The notes: generated by a model from the letters alone, not told the origin. DNA of 64,000 nucleotides from Macadamia tetraphylla (GCA_022985045.1 CM040971.1:18659291-18723290), one strand, 5' to 3'. Positions 43,556 to 55,183 are shown, counted from the stretch's first letter. Numbers and translations: made by a program.

Positions 43556-45774
43556 CTATGGGTTAAAAGTCATCATCTGAACCATCCCCATGGAGTACCA
43601 GGGAACCCGCGAATCAGTGTCATGTCCAATATGCTCCAGCCTCTGTGTCATGTCTTGAATCAGTGCATCCTGCTGTGTAATTTTCTGCTCATAGGAACTA
43701 ACTTGGCTCTCCAAGGCAACAATTCTCCCATCCTAAGGAATATAGGAAAAAGATCAAGAAGAAGAATAATGAAAGAAGAAGGGTAGAAAGAAAAAAAAAA
43801 AGAGGAAAGTATGAAATACCTTGGCAACCATTGCCTCGCAGAGGCCATAATGCATCCTCTTGATCTTAGAATATACCTCTGGAGACACCTGAGAAAGAGC
43901 ATATCAGCCAAAGGAAGTCAAGAGTCAATTGAAGAATGATCAGATACTCACATAGTCATAAGAAATGGGTAGCCCAAGGTAAGCATCTACATCTATATTC
44001 CACTCTAGAAGATGAGGGAGACTTGGCCGTGTTGGAATAGCACCAAGCCGGGAAGCCACGGAAGGGGATGTTAGCAACTCCGAGAGACCCACCTGCACTG
44101 GTAGAGGGTCCCGTTTTTGAAGGATCAATAGCACTGATGTGCGACTGAGCAATAGAAGGGTCTACACGTCATGTTCTCCGCTGAAAGAACATCAGTCAAG
44201 ACCAAAACAAGAAAGAATTTGAAAGAAATACTCAAGAAAGGGTAGCATACCATTGGACCATCAGGACCAAGAGGGGTGCATACTGTCTTCTCCTCTAGGA
44301 AGGCTTTGTAGTTCCTATCCCGGTCAAAAAATGAGTCATCCCATATCCATCAACCAAACTCTCAATCTCGTCTGCAGGATGATCTCTAGGTATTGCATAG
44401 TGAGTAGAGGAAGACCGAGAGAGAAGCGTGACTCGACATCCGACCACTGGGGAACTACTTTCTCTCCCAGATACTAGACGTGACCCCATATGCCCCGAAA
44501 AAGGACCCGGTTCTCAAATAATTGTCTAGCTAATGCAACTTCGTTAGAATATAGAAATACGAGGCACTGGAATGGTCTCCAAGTGACCTGCAAATCCTAG
44601 GAAAAGTAAGTATAGCACAAGATAAAAGGAATTTTAGTGTCAAATTTGGTATAACTCAGTGAGATCGTTCAAAAGAGAACGAGTAGTGGTCCCTGGAGGA
44701 TGGCGCCGAGCCCTAAGCTCCTGATTATCTCCCCACCTTGTGGCTATAGGGAAGAAAAATGCCTGAGGATCCCTTAGTCTGGGAGCAATAATCCCCAAGT
44801 GCACAAAGCACCAAGGCTGTTTCAAGAGATTAAAGTAAGAAAACGCAATCCAAATGAATGAAAGGAAACAGGTACAAGTAGGAAAATTACCTGGAGGATG
44901 AAACCCGCTCCATTGAGACCTCGGTCTCCATATGACAACAAGTCTAGGGTCTGCAAGAGATATGCATAAGCGCCCCACCCTAGTCCCAAGAATCTACCGC
45001 CTCAAGATTCTGAAAGAAGAACACCTGGTGAATGTCTACTCCCCCTCATAGGTCACTAAAAGGGCACTGACCCACAGCAAATAGTATGAAAGAACGGGCC
45101 ACTTGTGCCATGTTGCCTAGGTTCACCCACAGGCCGGTTCTCTACCATCATGCATCGATCTCTCCTAGACGGATATGTGTCTAGTCAGCCACAATGGTAA
45201 GGCCTGTTAAGTCTGCAAACTCCCTGATAGTCAGAGTCCCGGGTAGGGTCATGGGTCTACCCCCAGGACAGAGGCATGATGGTGATCTCGTCAACAGGAA
45301 GATGAAAAGAATGAGTACTTGGCCACCACCGCTCCATCAAAGCCCCCACCAGTGTCGGATTGAACTTTTGGGTCTCTACAAGGGCTAACTGACATAGGTA
45401 TGATGCATCAATCATCTTCTTAACTCTACAAGGAAGTATCCTGTACCATGAGCGAACCATGTTCGAATGGCCATACAAGGCCAAGGTAGGTGGTTCCCTC
45501 CCCTCATACTAATGAAAATAAAGAATTAAAAAAAAACAACATAAAAGATAATAAAAAAAAAAAAAACAAAACAAGAACAAAAGATGATCAAAATAATGAA
45601 TGAAATGTAAAGACTTACCCAAGAACCCCATACGGAGTTGCACATGTGGTTCCGACTGTTGTGAAGAGTTTGCCTAGAGTATCAATCGGCCAGGCCCTCA
45701 TCCCTTTGGGAAGAACTACTGCAAGCCTCCAGCTGGATTTCTCCACAAGTCTTTCTCTTTCTTCTTTCAGCCAT
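43556..45774 (-). pseudogene. Spliced antisense PMD-like gene in Tat element
   Basis: Minus-strand exons with splice-like borders: 45774-45619, 45508-44891, 44816-about 44640, 44587-44251, 44180-43952, 43888-43820, 43732-43556. The long second exon may be two, giving eight. Visible segments are 'ALMERWWPSTHSFHLPVDEI' (exon 2), 'WGAYAYLLQTLDLLSY' (end of exon 2) and 'VTWRPFQCLV' with 'LFENRVLFRGIWGH' (exon 4). This is the order of the plant mobile domain (PMD, MAIN/MAIL family). The last two exons are fully open and end in a coiled coil ('GRIVALESQVSSYEQ'). Stops or shifts occur in exons 1, 2, 4 and 5. PMD proteins in plants act in gene expression and transposon silencing; the role of element-borne versions is not known. 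Confidence 0.65.
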
Positions 45775-46069
45775 GTTTTCCAAAATCACAAGAAGCCCCA
45801 AAAAGTTTCTCAATTTGCATAAAAGCCCACAAAAATGTCAAATTCTCCAAATGACTCCTCCCTCAAGAACAAGATGAAAATCTTCAAGAACAAGATGAAG
45901 AACTTTAAGAAAAACCTGAAGATCTTCGAAAAAATTTGAAGAAACCTGAGAAAATGCGAAATGGTTCGGATCTTCGAGAAAGTTTCAGAACCCTGAACCC
46001 CCTCACTCACAAATCATTCTTCACTCAGAAAATTTAGAATGAAGAGTAAACAAAGGAGGGGGGGGGACC

Positions 46070-46078
46070 ATTTTATAG
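46070..46078 (-). promoter_or_regulatory. TATA box of antisense PMD-like gene
   Basis: CTATAAAAT on the minus strand lies about 296 bp before the candidate ATG (45774). The intervening leader is rich in 'TCTTCGAAGATC'-like motifs that resemble the R/U5 part of the same element's LTR. The position suits an independent promoter. Confidence 0.55.
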
Positions 46079-46135
46079 GAAAAAATTGTTTTCCCAAAAA
46101 AAAAAATAAGGGAAAGTCAAGAAAAGAAACAATTT

Positions 46136-46344
46136 CATTTACCTGGCCCCGGGTGGCCTAGTTTCATTGACCCAGCCCCAGGTGGCCTAGTTTTATATAC
46201 CTGTCCTCAGGGCGGCCCAATATCATTTACCAAACCCCAGGTGGCTCAATTTCTTTTACCCAACCCCAAGTGGCCCAATTTCATTTACTCGGCCCCAGGG
46301 GGCCCTTTCTCTTTGTATCGGCTCCAAGTGACCCAATCTCATAG
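46136..46344. repeat. ~33-bp tandem array in Tat 3' region (second copy)
   Basis: About six imperfect units contain 'CCCCAGGTGGCCCAATTTC' and 'ATTTAC'. They occupy the place of the 41-bp array in contigs 1/2 but have an unrelated unit. Confidence 0.8.
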
Positions 46345-46790
46345 ACCAAATCCCTGAACTGGCACATGTGAAGCCTAGCTAGGGAAAATCTTAGAATCAA
46401 ATGTTTTTACTTGTTGTAAGATTGGAAGAGCAGCGAATTTGTCTCTTGTAACCATTGGTCCCAAATAGTTCATATTGGTTCAAAAGACCCAGCCTATAGA
46501 CCACATTCCCTAAATTGGCACATGCGAAGCCCAGCTAAGGGAAATCCAAGAATTAAATATTTTTGCCTGTTATAAGATTAGAAGAGCAGTGAATTCCTCC
46601 CTTGTAACCATCGGTCTCAGCTAGTCCAAATTGGTTCAAAAAAAACAACCTGGAGACCAAATTCCTTAAACTAGCACATGTGAAGCCTAGCTAAGGAAAA
46701 GTCAAAGATCAAAGTACTAATATTTTTTGCAGGATTGGAAGAGCAAAGAATTCCTTCCCTACAATCGGCAGCCCAGGTAAGTCCTAAAAC
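46345..46790. repeat. Three ~155-bp direct repeats
   Basis: Units start near 46345, 46500 and 46656, each beginning 'GACCAAATTCCCT..CTGGCAC' and containing 'GATTGGAAGAGCAG..GAATT'. Contigs 1/2 have the equivalent motif only on either side of the 41-bp array, so the two copies have amplified different segments. Confidence 0.8.
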
Positions 46791-46938
46791 TCTAAAGTAG
46801 TTGAGAGATATTATCTATTGTATTTTTCAACTCCGTCATAAATGAGCAAAATGACGGCAGTATATACTCTGGGTAATAAAATGTGGTTGTTCTTTTCTTT
46901 GCCCTTGAATCGTTAGGCAGGCCTTGGCCAAGAGGGCA

Positions 46939-49505
46939 TTCAGAGACATCTAATTTTGTCACCTTCCTCTGCTATGATGAAATGTGGATCTTGGACGTGA
47001 CTTCTGACTTCCGATCAACAGAGATAATGGACTAAGAAAACCTAGAAACATTCCACTACCTGAAAACCCTGAAAATCCACATAGGAAAGAAGAGGGTCCA
47101 ATTTTGAATTTCTATATATGAAGGAATATAATTAAGATGACCCTATAGATGGATAGTGCTTGATAATACGATTTCGACGATATATGGCACGTCAAAATCA
47201 GACCATCGGATCTCCCACAATCGTCCCTAGAAAATCACATTTTTCTATACATATGCCTGCACACTGGCAAGCCTGTTGGAAACCTGAAAAAATCTCATAC
47301 CTACCCAAATACCCCAAAATTCATCCTCTACGTACCCAAATACCCCAAATTCATCCCCTGCCTGAAAACCCTAGAAACCCCATGCGGGCGAGAAGAGGGT
47401 CTAATTTTGACTTATTATATACGAAGAAATCTAGTCAAGATGACCATACAGATGGATAGTGCTTAGAAATACAATTCCGATGATATATGGCACGTCAAAA
47501 TTAGACCGTTGGATCTCCCATGATCGTCATCGAAAAAATCCATGACCGTGCTCAAGCCGTGCGAGTTGGCTCTTTGTGGGGCGCTTGCATGGGCACCCAC
47601 AAGACCCAGTCCACACCGTCGCACGACGCAGCCTGCTCCCCCGCATGATATAGCCTGCACCCCCACAAGACCGTACCTGCTCACACTTGCCCTTGCTGCT
47701 ACCTGTGCCCATGTGTGTGTGCGCTCATTTCTGACATGCATGCTGCCCTGTGTGCCATGTGCCGCACACCAGTGCCACTTCCCGCATGCCATGTGCCGCA
47801 CACTAATGCCACTGCCCGAGTGCCATTTGCCGCACACCTTGTACACATTACCTACCCTCCCGTGCTGGCCTTGCCCCCGTGTACTTTGGCTCAATCTTGT
47901 GCTCCGCCGTCAATGGCAAGGATTGGTATTCCACTGGCCTGGTGGGTGAAGAGATTTTCTCTCCACCCACTTGAGACCAAAATCCCACTTTTTAGCTAAG
48001 AATTCTCTCTCCCAAAAAAAGCCCTTTTACCCATTAGATAAAAGCCCTTTTCACCCATTTTAGTCCAAGAACCCCTTTTACCCATTGGATAAAAGCCCTC
48101 TTCACCCATTTTAGTAAAAACTCTCCCTCCTCCCCATTAGCCCAAAAATCCTATAAATACCTCGCTCCTTTGGATTTTACACACCAAACAACCCACTTCA
48201 CTCCATAGTAGTGAAACCCTCTCTCTTCCTCCCTTCCCCCTTTTGATTTTCTTCGGGTCTTCAGAGCGATCTTCGTCAAGATCCAAAATTTATTCGGATC
48301 TTCAAAGTGTTCTTTGGGACTTTGAAGATTTTCAATCCAAGTTTTTAGCCCAATCCAGTTTTTATCAAAAATAGTATGTTCTTAGCCTCCCTCCTTTGAG
48401 TGTTCTTGGTTTTTACCAAAAATAGAAATCCCTCCCCCCTTGAGGTTCTTCGAGTCTACGAAGAGATCTTTATCAAGATCCGAAGTTCTATTTGGATCTT
48501 CAAAGTGTTCTTCAGAGCTTTGGAAATCTTCAATCCATTTTTAGGTCAATCCGTTTCTTTCCAAAAAATAGCAGTTCCTAGCTAAAGCTCTGTCCGAGTG
48601 CCCCTAGAATCTTTCAGAATTAGCCATTCTTAGTAGAAGCTCTACCGAAGTGCCACCTCAGCCTAGCCCTCCCCTAGCCTATCCCCAGCGGAAGCTCTAC
48701 TGGAGTGCCACCTCATCCTAAGCACAGAAATAGCCTTTCCTAATCGAAGCTCTGACCGAATCCAAATCCAAAAATAGCCTTCCCTAGCCGAAGCTCTGTC
48801 CGAATCCAAATCCGAAAGTAACTGTTCCTAGCCGAAACCCTATCCGAATACCATCACAGTCAACGTCTCTCAAGAAAGGAAGTTAGAGGTTAAGACCATC
48901 TTCCCCTGAGCCAAGAGAACACAAAAGACAGTCCGAGCTGGTACTGATAAGGGGCCTACTCCTTTTGACCCGAAACAGGGGTTAAGTTCAGGTACAATTT
49001 CTCAACCAACTTGTCATTATGTAGACTTTATATAAGCCTTGTTTTATGGGAGTTTAAATTCAGTCAATGTATATATGTGTGATAACTTAGCCATGCATGT
49101 GGAATAGTAATAACTATGGAAAGTATTTGTTCTTAAGCATCTAGTATGAAGATCGGTCGAACCGAGTAGATTGGGTGTCTAACACCTTCCCAATTCTACA
49201 ACCTGACATTTACCCTAGATTTCTAGACTAGACCAAATTTTGGGCCCTTTTCTCAAGAATTGGGCCACCCCAGGGTCCTAGGCCCATAACCCTGGGTGGT
49301 GACTCCAATCCCCCATTTATATGATCTTGATCCCCATATTGGACTATCTTCAAACCCCCATCTCGAATGACGAATTTCACACTCTTACAAAATTGGCCTC
49401 CACGTATCACCGAGCGGCAATACGGCGGTACGGGGCCCACATGATAAGCACACACGACACACCCCCTCCCTCACATGAAAGAGAAAGAGAGGAAAGAGGA
49501 TGGGA
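46939..49505 (+). mobile_element. Tat-family 3' LTR, uninterrupted copy
   Basis: It is collinear with 7397-9839: U3 repeats (47090-47170 and 47400-47480), GC-rich CACACC patch (47560-47840), CTATAAATAC at 48151-48160, duplicated R/U5 block (48240-48560) and CCGAAGCTCTG repeats (48570-48860, one unit longer). The start is slightly decayed. A 'GGTGGTGACTCC' motif near 49295 could be a primer-site-like sequence, but homology with contig 2 continues to about 49505, so I place the end there. It holds the unoccupied Del target ACACA at 49457-49461. Confidence 0.78.
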
Positions 49506-50801
49506 TGCAAGTCCTTCCCCCCCCCCCCCAAAAGGGAAGAGAGATGTCTGATCATCTCCTGTCACTACCCTCACAGAGACTAAGGGAAAATTTTTCGTAC
49601 ACAAAATCTCACTCAAATAAGGCAAAGGATTGAAGAGTTTCTAAGGCCTGAACGCTTCGAATCTTTGAAGATCTCTCCGAGGACTTGAAAAACCTTAAGC
49701 AGGCAGGGGGAGGAGAGAGGGCAGAGCTTCTCTACCAAAGATGCTCACTTGGAGACTTGGATGTTCTGGTCTCAAAAACCAAAGAGAGGGGGTATTTATA
49801 GGATTCTTGAACCAATGGGGAGAGAAAGGGAATTCCCTTAGCCAATGAGGGAAAAAAGTGATTTTTCTAAACCAATGGAATGAAAATATGAAAATTTGGA
49901 CCAATGGGGTGGAAGATGATTTTCTTGGACTAATAGGGAAAAAGTAAGTTTTTTTTACCAATAAGGTAAAAAGATTCCTTTTTGGGCCAATGGGAGGTTG
50001 CAGAGTAGGGGATAGTATAAAGTGCACAAGTGGGTGAAGAGATCATTGGAACACATATTCTGGCCATTGACGGTGGCACACGCGGTTGGGCAGGGGTGCA
50101 CAGGGTATGCATAGGTGCATAGGACAGTGGAGTCCACATTGGTAGACAAGGCGCTCTTACTGGCGAGGCACGAGGTTGGCATCTGAGGGACCAGGGCTAG
50201 TAGGTAGGGAGCAAAGCGCATGCAAGGGCACGAGGCTGGCATGCAGGGGTGAAAGGAGCAGGCTGGCTAGGGCACATAGTGCACACGGGGGTACGAGACT
50301 GGCATGACGGGGGCATTGGGCTGACACACGGGGGCACACGGAGCAGGATGGCTAGGGCGTATAGCACGTGTGGGGGTGGGAGACTGGCACAGCGGGTGCG
50401 CTGGGCTGGCATGTGGGGTGCACAATTGGCAGGCTTGGGTGTGCAGTGTGCATGCTGGGGCTGGCTGGCTAGCCGTGATATGCACAACTAGGTGTAAATT
50501 TAGAGGAGCGATTGCGCGAGATCTGAGACAGTCTGATTTTGACGTACCATATATTATTGGAATTATAATTCCAAGTACTATCCATATGTACGATCATTCT
50601 GATCGGATTCCTTCATATATAAAAAGTCATAATTGGATGCTCTTTTCTCCCGCACGGGATTTTTAGGGTTTTTGTGTAGGTAGGGTATGTTTTTAGGTTT
50701 CCTTAATCAATTATCATCTCTATTGATCGAAAGCAAGAAGTCACGTCCAAGATCCGCAATTCATCATAGCTAGAGGGGGGTGATAAAATTGGGTGTCTAC
50801 A
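49506..50801 (-). mobile_element. Tat-related LTR, minus strand, variant
   Basis: Read on the minus strand it starts TGTAGACACCCAATTTTATC at 50801 and follows the Tat U3 for about 300 bp. It then has its own CCAGCCAGCC/GCACACC-rich patch and a TATA (CTATAAATAC, 49792-49801), after which the downstream part no longer resembles the other LTRs. Only one U3 repeat is present. No polypurine tract precedes it and no PBS is visible at the other end, so it is a solo or truncated LTR that abuts the gypsy pol at 50802. Confidence 0.75.
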
Positions 50802-50802
50802 A

Positions 50803-51360
50803 TGCTCGGTGCTTCACTACCAAATCTAGCTCATTATTGAATGAGCCTAGCTGAACATGAAGAATTGCAGTGGCAAGTCATGGAACTCTTAAACAAGGGA
50901 TTTATAAGGAAGGCCTCAGTCCATGTGCCGTTCCATCCCTTTTGGTGCCCAAAGAAAATGGCACTTGGAGAATGTGTGTTGATAGTAGAGCAATTAACAA
51001 GATCACCATCAAGTACCGGTTTCCTATTCCTCGCCTTAATGATCTTTTGGATCAACTTTCTGGTGCAACCATCTTATCAAAGCTAGATTTGAAGAGTGGA
51101 TATCATCAAATTAGAGTCAAGCCCAGAGATGGATGGAAGACTGCATTCAAAAGGAAAGATGGACTGTTTGAGTGGCTCGTTATGCCATTCTGATCGTCTA
51201 ATGCACCATCCACATTCATGAGATTTATAACCCAGATTTTAAAGCCATATCTTGAAAAGTTTGTTATGGTTTATTTTGATGATATTCTGATTTTTAGTAA
51301 TTCTATTAATGAGCATTTGGAACACCTTCAAAGTGTTATATGTGTTAAAACAAGAACACT
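50803..51360 (+). pseudogene. Gypsy reverse transcriptase (third element)
   Basis: The frame at 50870-51193 gives 'WRMCVDSRAINKITIKYRF', 'LSKLDLKSGYHQIRV' and 'FEWLVMPF'; a stop follows at 51194. The polymerase segment 'VYFDDILIFS' is at about 51270-51300. Gag and protease are missing because the minus-strand LTR begins at 50801. This element is not Tat; its RT is of the common gypsy type, and its lineage cannot be fixed by eye. Confidence 0.9.
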
Positions 51361-52090
51361 TATATGCAACCCATGACAAATGCTACTTCATGGTGCCACA
51401 AAACCTATTTTTGGGATTTCATATCTCAAAAGAAGGTATTTCAGCTGATGATGCTAAGATCAAGGTGATTCAAGAATGGCCAACTCCATCAAATGTGTAT
51501 GAAGGTCGTAGTTTCCATGGCCTAGTTTCCTTTTACTGGCATTTCATTGCACATTTTAGCACCATTGCAGGCCCTCTCACCTCTTGCATAAAGAAAGGAG
51601 TTTTTGAGTGGACAATTGCAGCCCAAAGAAGTTTTGAAGAACTCAAAGAGAAGTTGATTACAACCCCGGTACTTGCCTTGCCTAACTTTGATCATGTCTT
51701 TGAGGTGCATTGTGATGCACCGGCTAGCATAGGAGGAGTTCTAATTCAAGGAGGATGACCCATTGCCTTCTTTAGTGATAAATTGAATGGTGCCAAGCTT
51801 TGTTACAGTACCTATGACTTGGAATTTTATGTACTATTTCGCACACTTGAAGATTGGAGGCAATATCTTATCTATAGGGAGTTTATTTTATACACTAACC
51901 TTGAAGCTCTCAAGTGCATTTCAGTTCAGCAAAAGTTCAATTCCAGGTGTACAAAATGGGCTGAATATCTCCAAGAATTCACATTCAACATCAAGCACAA
52001 TGCTAGAGTTCAAAATCAGGTCGTTGATGTTTTTTAGCGAAAGAAGAGTTTACTCCATACTATGCACTCTCTGTTCTTGGATTTGATTCT
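51361..52090 (+). pseudogene. Gypsy RT thumb and RNase H (third element)
   Basis: Frame 51309-51758 carries the RT thumb ('FLGFHISKEGISADDAKIK') and RNase H start ('FEVHCDAPASIGGVLIQGG'). It stops at 51758 and continues at 51783-52037 ('YSTYDLEFYVLFRTLEDWR'). In the first active-site segment a Cys follows His before the Asp, as is normal for this group. It has one stop and no large deletion, so it is younger or less eroded than the Tat copies. Confidence 0.88.
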
Positions 52091-53391
52091 TTTCAAGAGT
52101 TGTACCAAGAAGACCCTTACTTCTCAATGATCATTTTTATGCACAAGACAAGAAGCTTGTTGATTTTACATTATGTGATGGCTTCCTTCTCAAAGGAAAT
52201 CGTTTGTGTGTGTTGGATTGCTCCCTTCGGCAAAAGGTGATTGATGAAGTATACCATAATGGACATTTTGGGCGTGATAAGCTTGCAACTTATTTCAACC
52301 AAATATTTTTGGTCACATTTAAAACGTGATGTACACCATCATGTGATGAGGTGTTGACATTGCCAATTGGGAAAAGGGACAAACTACCAATCTGGCCTCT
52401 ATTTACCTTTGCCTATTCCACAAGCTCCTTGGAAAGATATCTCTGTGGACTTTGTCCTTGGACCGCCACGCACGATGAGGGCATGGATTCTATCTTTGTG
52501 GTTGTTGATAGGTTTTCAAAGATGGCACACTTCATCCCTTGCTGCAAGACTATGGATGCCTCATGCATTGCTGAATTATTTTTCAAAGAAGTCTATAAGT
52601 TGCATGGCCTTCCAAAGACCATTACTTCTAATCGGGACACAAAATTTCTTAGTCACTTTTGGCGGCAACTATGGAACAATATTGGCACCAAGCTGCAATA
52701 TAGTACAGTGTTTCACCCCCAAACGGATGGACAAACTGAAGTTATCAATCGGTCCTTGGGAAATCTATTGAGGACTTTGATGGATGATAACCCCTGTTCT
52801 TGGGAAACAAGGTTGTCACTTGGAGAATTTGCATACAACTATTTGGTGAACCGTAGCACTAGTTACAATAGCTTTGTGATTATGTATGGATGACAACCAA
52901 AGACTGCTCTTGATCTTACACCATTCCCCTTTGTTAAAAATCCGATTGGTAAGGTGGATGACATTGTTTCTCAAATGAGAATAGTCCATGAAGATATGCG
53001 TCAAAGGTTAGAGAGCAAAGCTGAATCCTATAAGAAGGATGTTGATAAGTGGCAACGTGAAGTCATATTTGAACCTAGAGATTTTGTGTGGGCCTATTTG
53101 CCACCGGAGCGCCATCCCGTTGGAAGCTACAACAAGCTTAATGATCGAAAGCCTGGTCCACTTGAAGTTCTTGAGCACATTAATCCTAATGCATATCGAA
53201 TGAAGCTTCCTTACAACATGAAGATACATGATGTGTTCAATGTTCAACATTTGACACCTTATGTGGGTGATTCTTCCACTGATGGTGATTTGAATTTGGG
53301 GACAAATTCTTCTAAAGAATGGGGAATACGCAACCCATGGAAAGACATGCCCACTCAAGTGAAGGCCGACTTGACCAGCCCATTCAATTAA
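52091..53391 (+). pseudogene. Gypsy integrase and C-terminal segment (third element)
   Basis: The zinc-binding part near 52190-52360 is broken. The core is open at 52351-52893 ('FVVVDRFSKMAHFIPC', 'FHPQTDGQTEVINRSLG'), and after a stop the C-terminal part runs 52954-53391 ('LEVLEHINPNAYRMKLP', 'FNVQHLTPY'). The three acidic positions of the integrase core can be placed, though the first is in a shifted frame near 52450. The tail after 'NVQHLTPY' is short, so I do not claim a chromodomain. Confidence 0.88.
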
Positions 53392-53480
53392 GAAGATCAT
53401 CCCATTCAAGCCCGAACTATTTTGGTTCAAGCTCAATTGGTCCAAGTCTAACCCAAGACCAAAAACCCAGCCCAAGTCTC

Positions 53481-53871
53481 TGATGAGCACATTTATGTGT
53501 GAAATCTAGGGAAATAAAACATGCATTTATATATTTAGAATGGAGCTACCTTGGGTTTTACTCTCTTTTGCGGTTTTATATTTTCAAGGCCTTAAGGATT
53601 ATCGGGCTATATCTTCAATTTTACACGAAAAGAGGTCCTATTTCTTTTCAGGGTTTGGGAAGAAGATAAAATTCGAGCAAGATGGATGTGTTCAATTAAA
53701 GTACACATTCGTTTGGTCACCGTACAAATGATTATTCTTTTGGGCGGAAAAGAATAATGGATCGAAACACGAGATGCGAACCAACCCGTTTGCAATTGTC
53801 CGAGGTACAAGGAATATTCCAAATGCCAACAAGGATCGATGGACCACATCCTTAAGTGATTGAAGATTTTT
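53481..53871 (+). mobile_element. Start of 3' LTR of third gypsy element
   Basis: TGATGAGCACATTTATGTG begins 90 bp after the pol stop and follows a sequence rich in CCAAG/CCCAA. TG at the start and the position after pol fit a 3' LTR. It is cut by the gap, so its end and target-site duplication are not visible. Confidence 0.65.
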
Positions 53872-53971
53872 NNNNNNNNNNNNNNNNNNNNNNNNNNNNN
53901 NNNNNNNNNNNNNNNNNNNNNNNNNNNNNNNNNNNNNNNNNNNNNNNNNNNNNNNNNNNNNNNNNNNNNNN
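53872..53971. other. Assembly gap of 100 N
   Basis: Exactly 100 N, separating the third gypsy element from the genic contig. Distance and orientation across it are not guaranteed by sequence. Confidence 0.99.
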
Positions 53972-54959
53972 GGAATTGCAAAACAAATGTCCAATATGCT
54001 CTATCCAAAGATCCAAATCTCTCTTTCAAAATTAGACCACTACCACCACTACCTCCTCCACCTCAGCTTATTACATATGACCGGAGCTTCATACTTTTGC
54101 CCGTCTTTTCCATTAATGGCCTCAGGTTGTGCTGTGGTAAGTACCCCAAAGCCCCTCCCCCCACCCGAGAAAAGTGTCATCAAGAAAAAAAATATGGTGT
54201 TTTACGAAAGAAAAAAGAGCAAAAAAGAGATGGTATATCTCAAGGGCATTTCTTGCGATTTTAATTCCTTTACAATAGTTTTGTCCTCGAAAATAATTCA
54301 AAAGACAGGAAAGCCCTTCTATAGTGGAGATGGAAAGATAAATCTTGTCTAATTTCTCTCGAGTCCTAAAAAAATTAAAACAAGATCCATGAAGCTTTTG
54401 ATAGAATAGAAGACTAAGGTATCAAGATACTAATGAAATCACACGATGACTCAGAGAAACCAAGGAATTCAAAAATGACTCTAATGGAACCTCATTCAAG
54501 TCGGTCATAGGTTTTAAACATGTCTAATTTTATGACTACCCAGCATGTCCGCTCTTACTATGTTTCATAAAATGAACAATCTCACGAACCCCAATAATGT
54601 TAACAGAAATCTGACAGCCACGAAAGAAAGCAGCCTGAAAAAGAGAGATAAATCAATGTATACCAAGCTATGTCTTTTCAATCCCTATACTTGAAGGCTG
54701 CATTCAATCCCAATACTTGCTTTATCTATGCAATTCCATCATCGACAACCATGGAAATGTCCCAACCCCACCTTTCTTTGAAATGACATTTATGCCCCCA
54801 TCAGAAGAGAGAAATAGACATTAGGAAATGCTAGCGCTCATTACGCAGCCAGGGAACTCAATCCCTTTTAATTATTAGGGAAAAATAACACTGCCTGGAT
54901 CCATCATTATTTAATTCCATCTTTGTTATTAACTGAGGTTTGGTGCATTGAATTCACAG
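53972..54959. other. No gene seen; possible intron
   Basis: AT-rich sequence with no recognisable coding segment. It lies upstream of the FTSHI1-like exon and could be its last intron, ending in 'TTGAATTCACAG' at 54948-54959. Confidence 0.4.
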
Positions 54960-55183
54960 ATGTCCTTCCAAAAAAATTATTCCATGGCCACTGCGGATGT
55001 GGTGGATGCAGAAGTGAGAAAGCCTGTGGAGACAGCATATCCAATAGCCAAGCAAATCATCACAAAACCCACATTGACATCCTTCATAAGCTCGCGCAGC
55101 TTCTCATAGAGAAGGAAACTGTGGATGGAGAAGAGTTCAAGAGCCATTTTATTGATGGTAACGCTGAGTTATACGTTTCTTAA
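54960..55183 (+). pseudogene. FTSHI1-like last exon, decayed
   Basis: A CAG acceptor at 54957-54959 is followed by 'MSFQKNYSMATADVVDAEVR'. Then, after a two-base insertion near 55060, the reading changes frame to 'THIDILHKLAQLLIEKETVD' and ends 'AELYVS' at the TAA 55181-55183. I recognise this as the C-terminus of the plastid, protease-inactive FtsH homologue FTSHI1, a thylakoid/envelope protein needed for chloroplast development. Besides the shift, several charged or proline substitutions sit in what is normally a conserved helix, which suggests a relic rather than the active locus. Only this exon is visible, tail to tail with the BSK gene 274 bp away. Confidence 0.7.

Noticed and set aside
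53160..53391. Chromodomain in the third gypsy element
   Set aside because: After the 'NVQHLTPY' segment the tail is short and lacks the aromatic and acidic pattern I would require.
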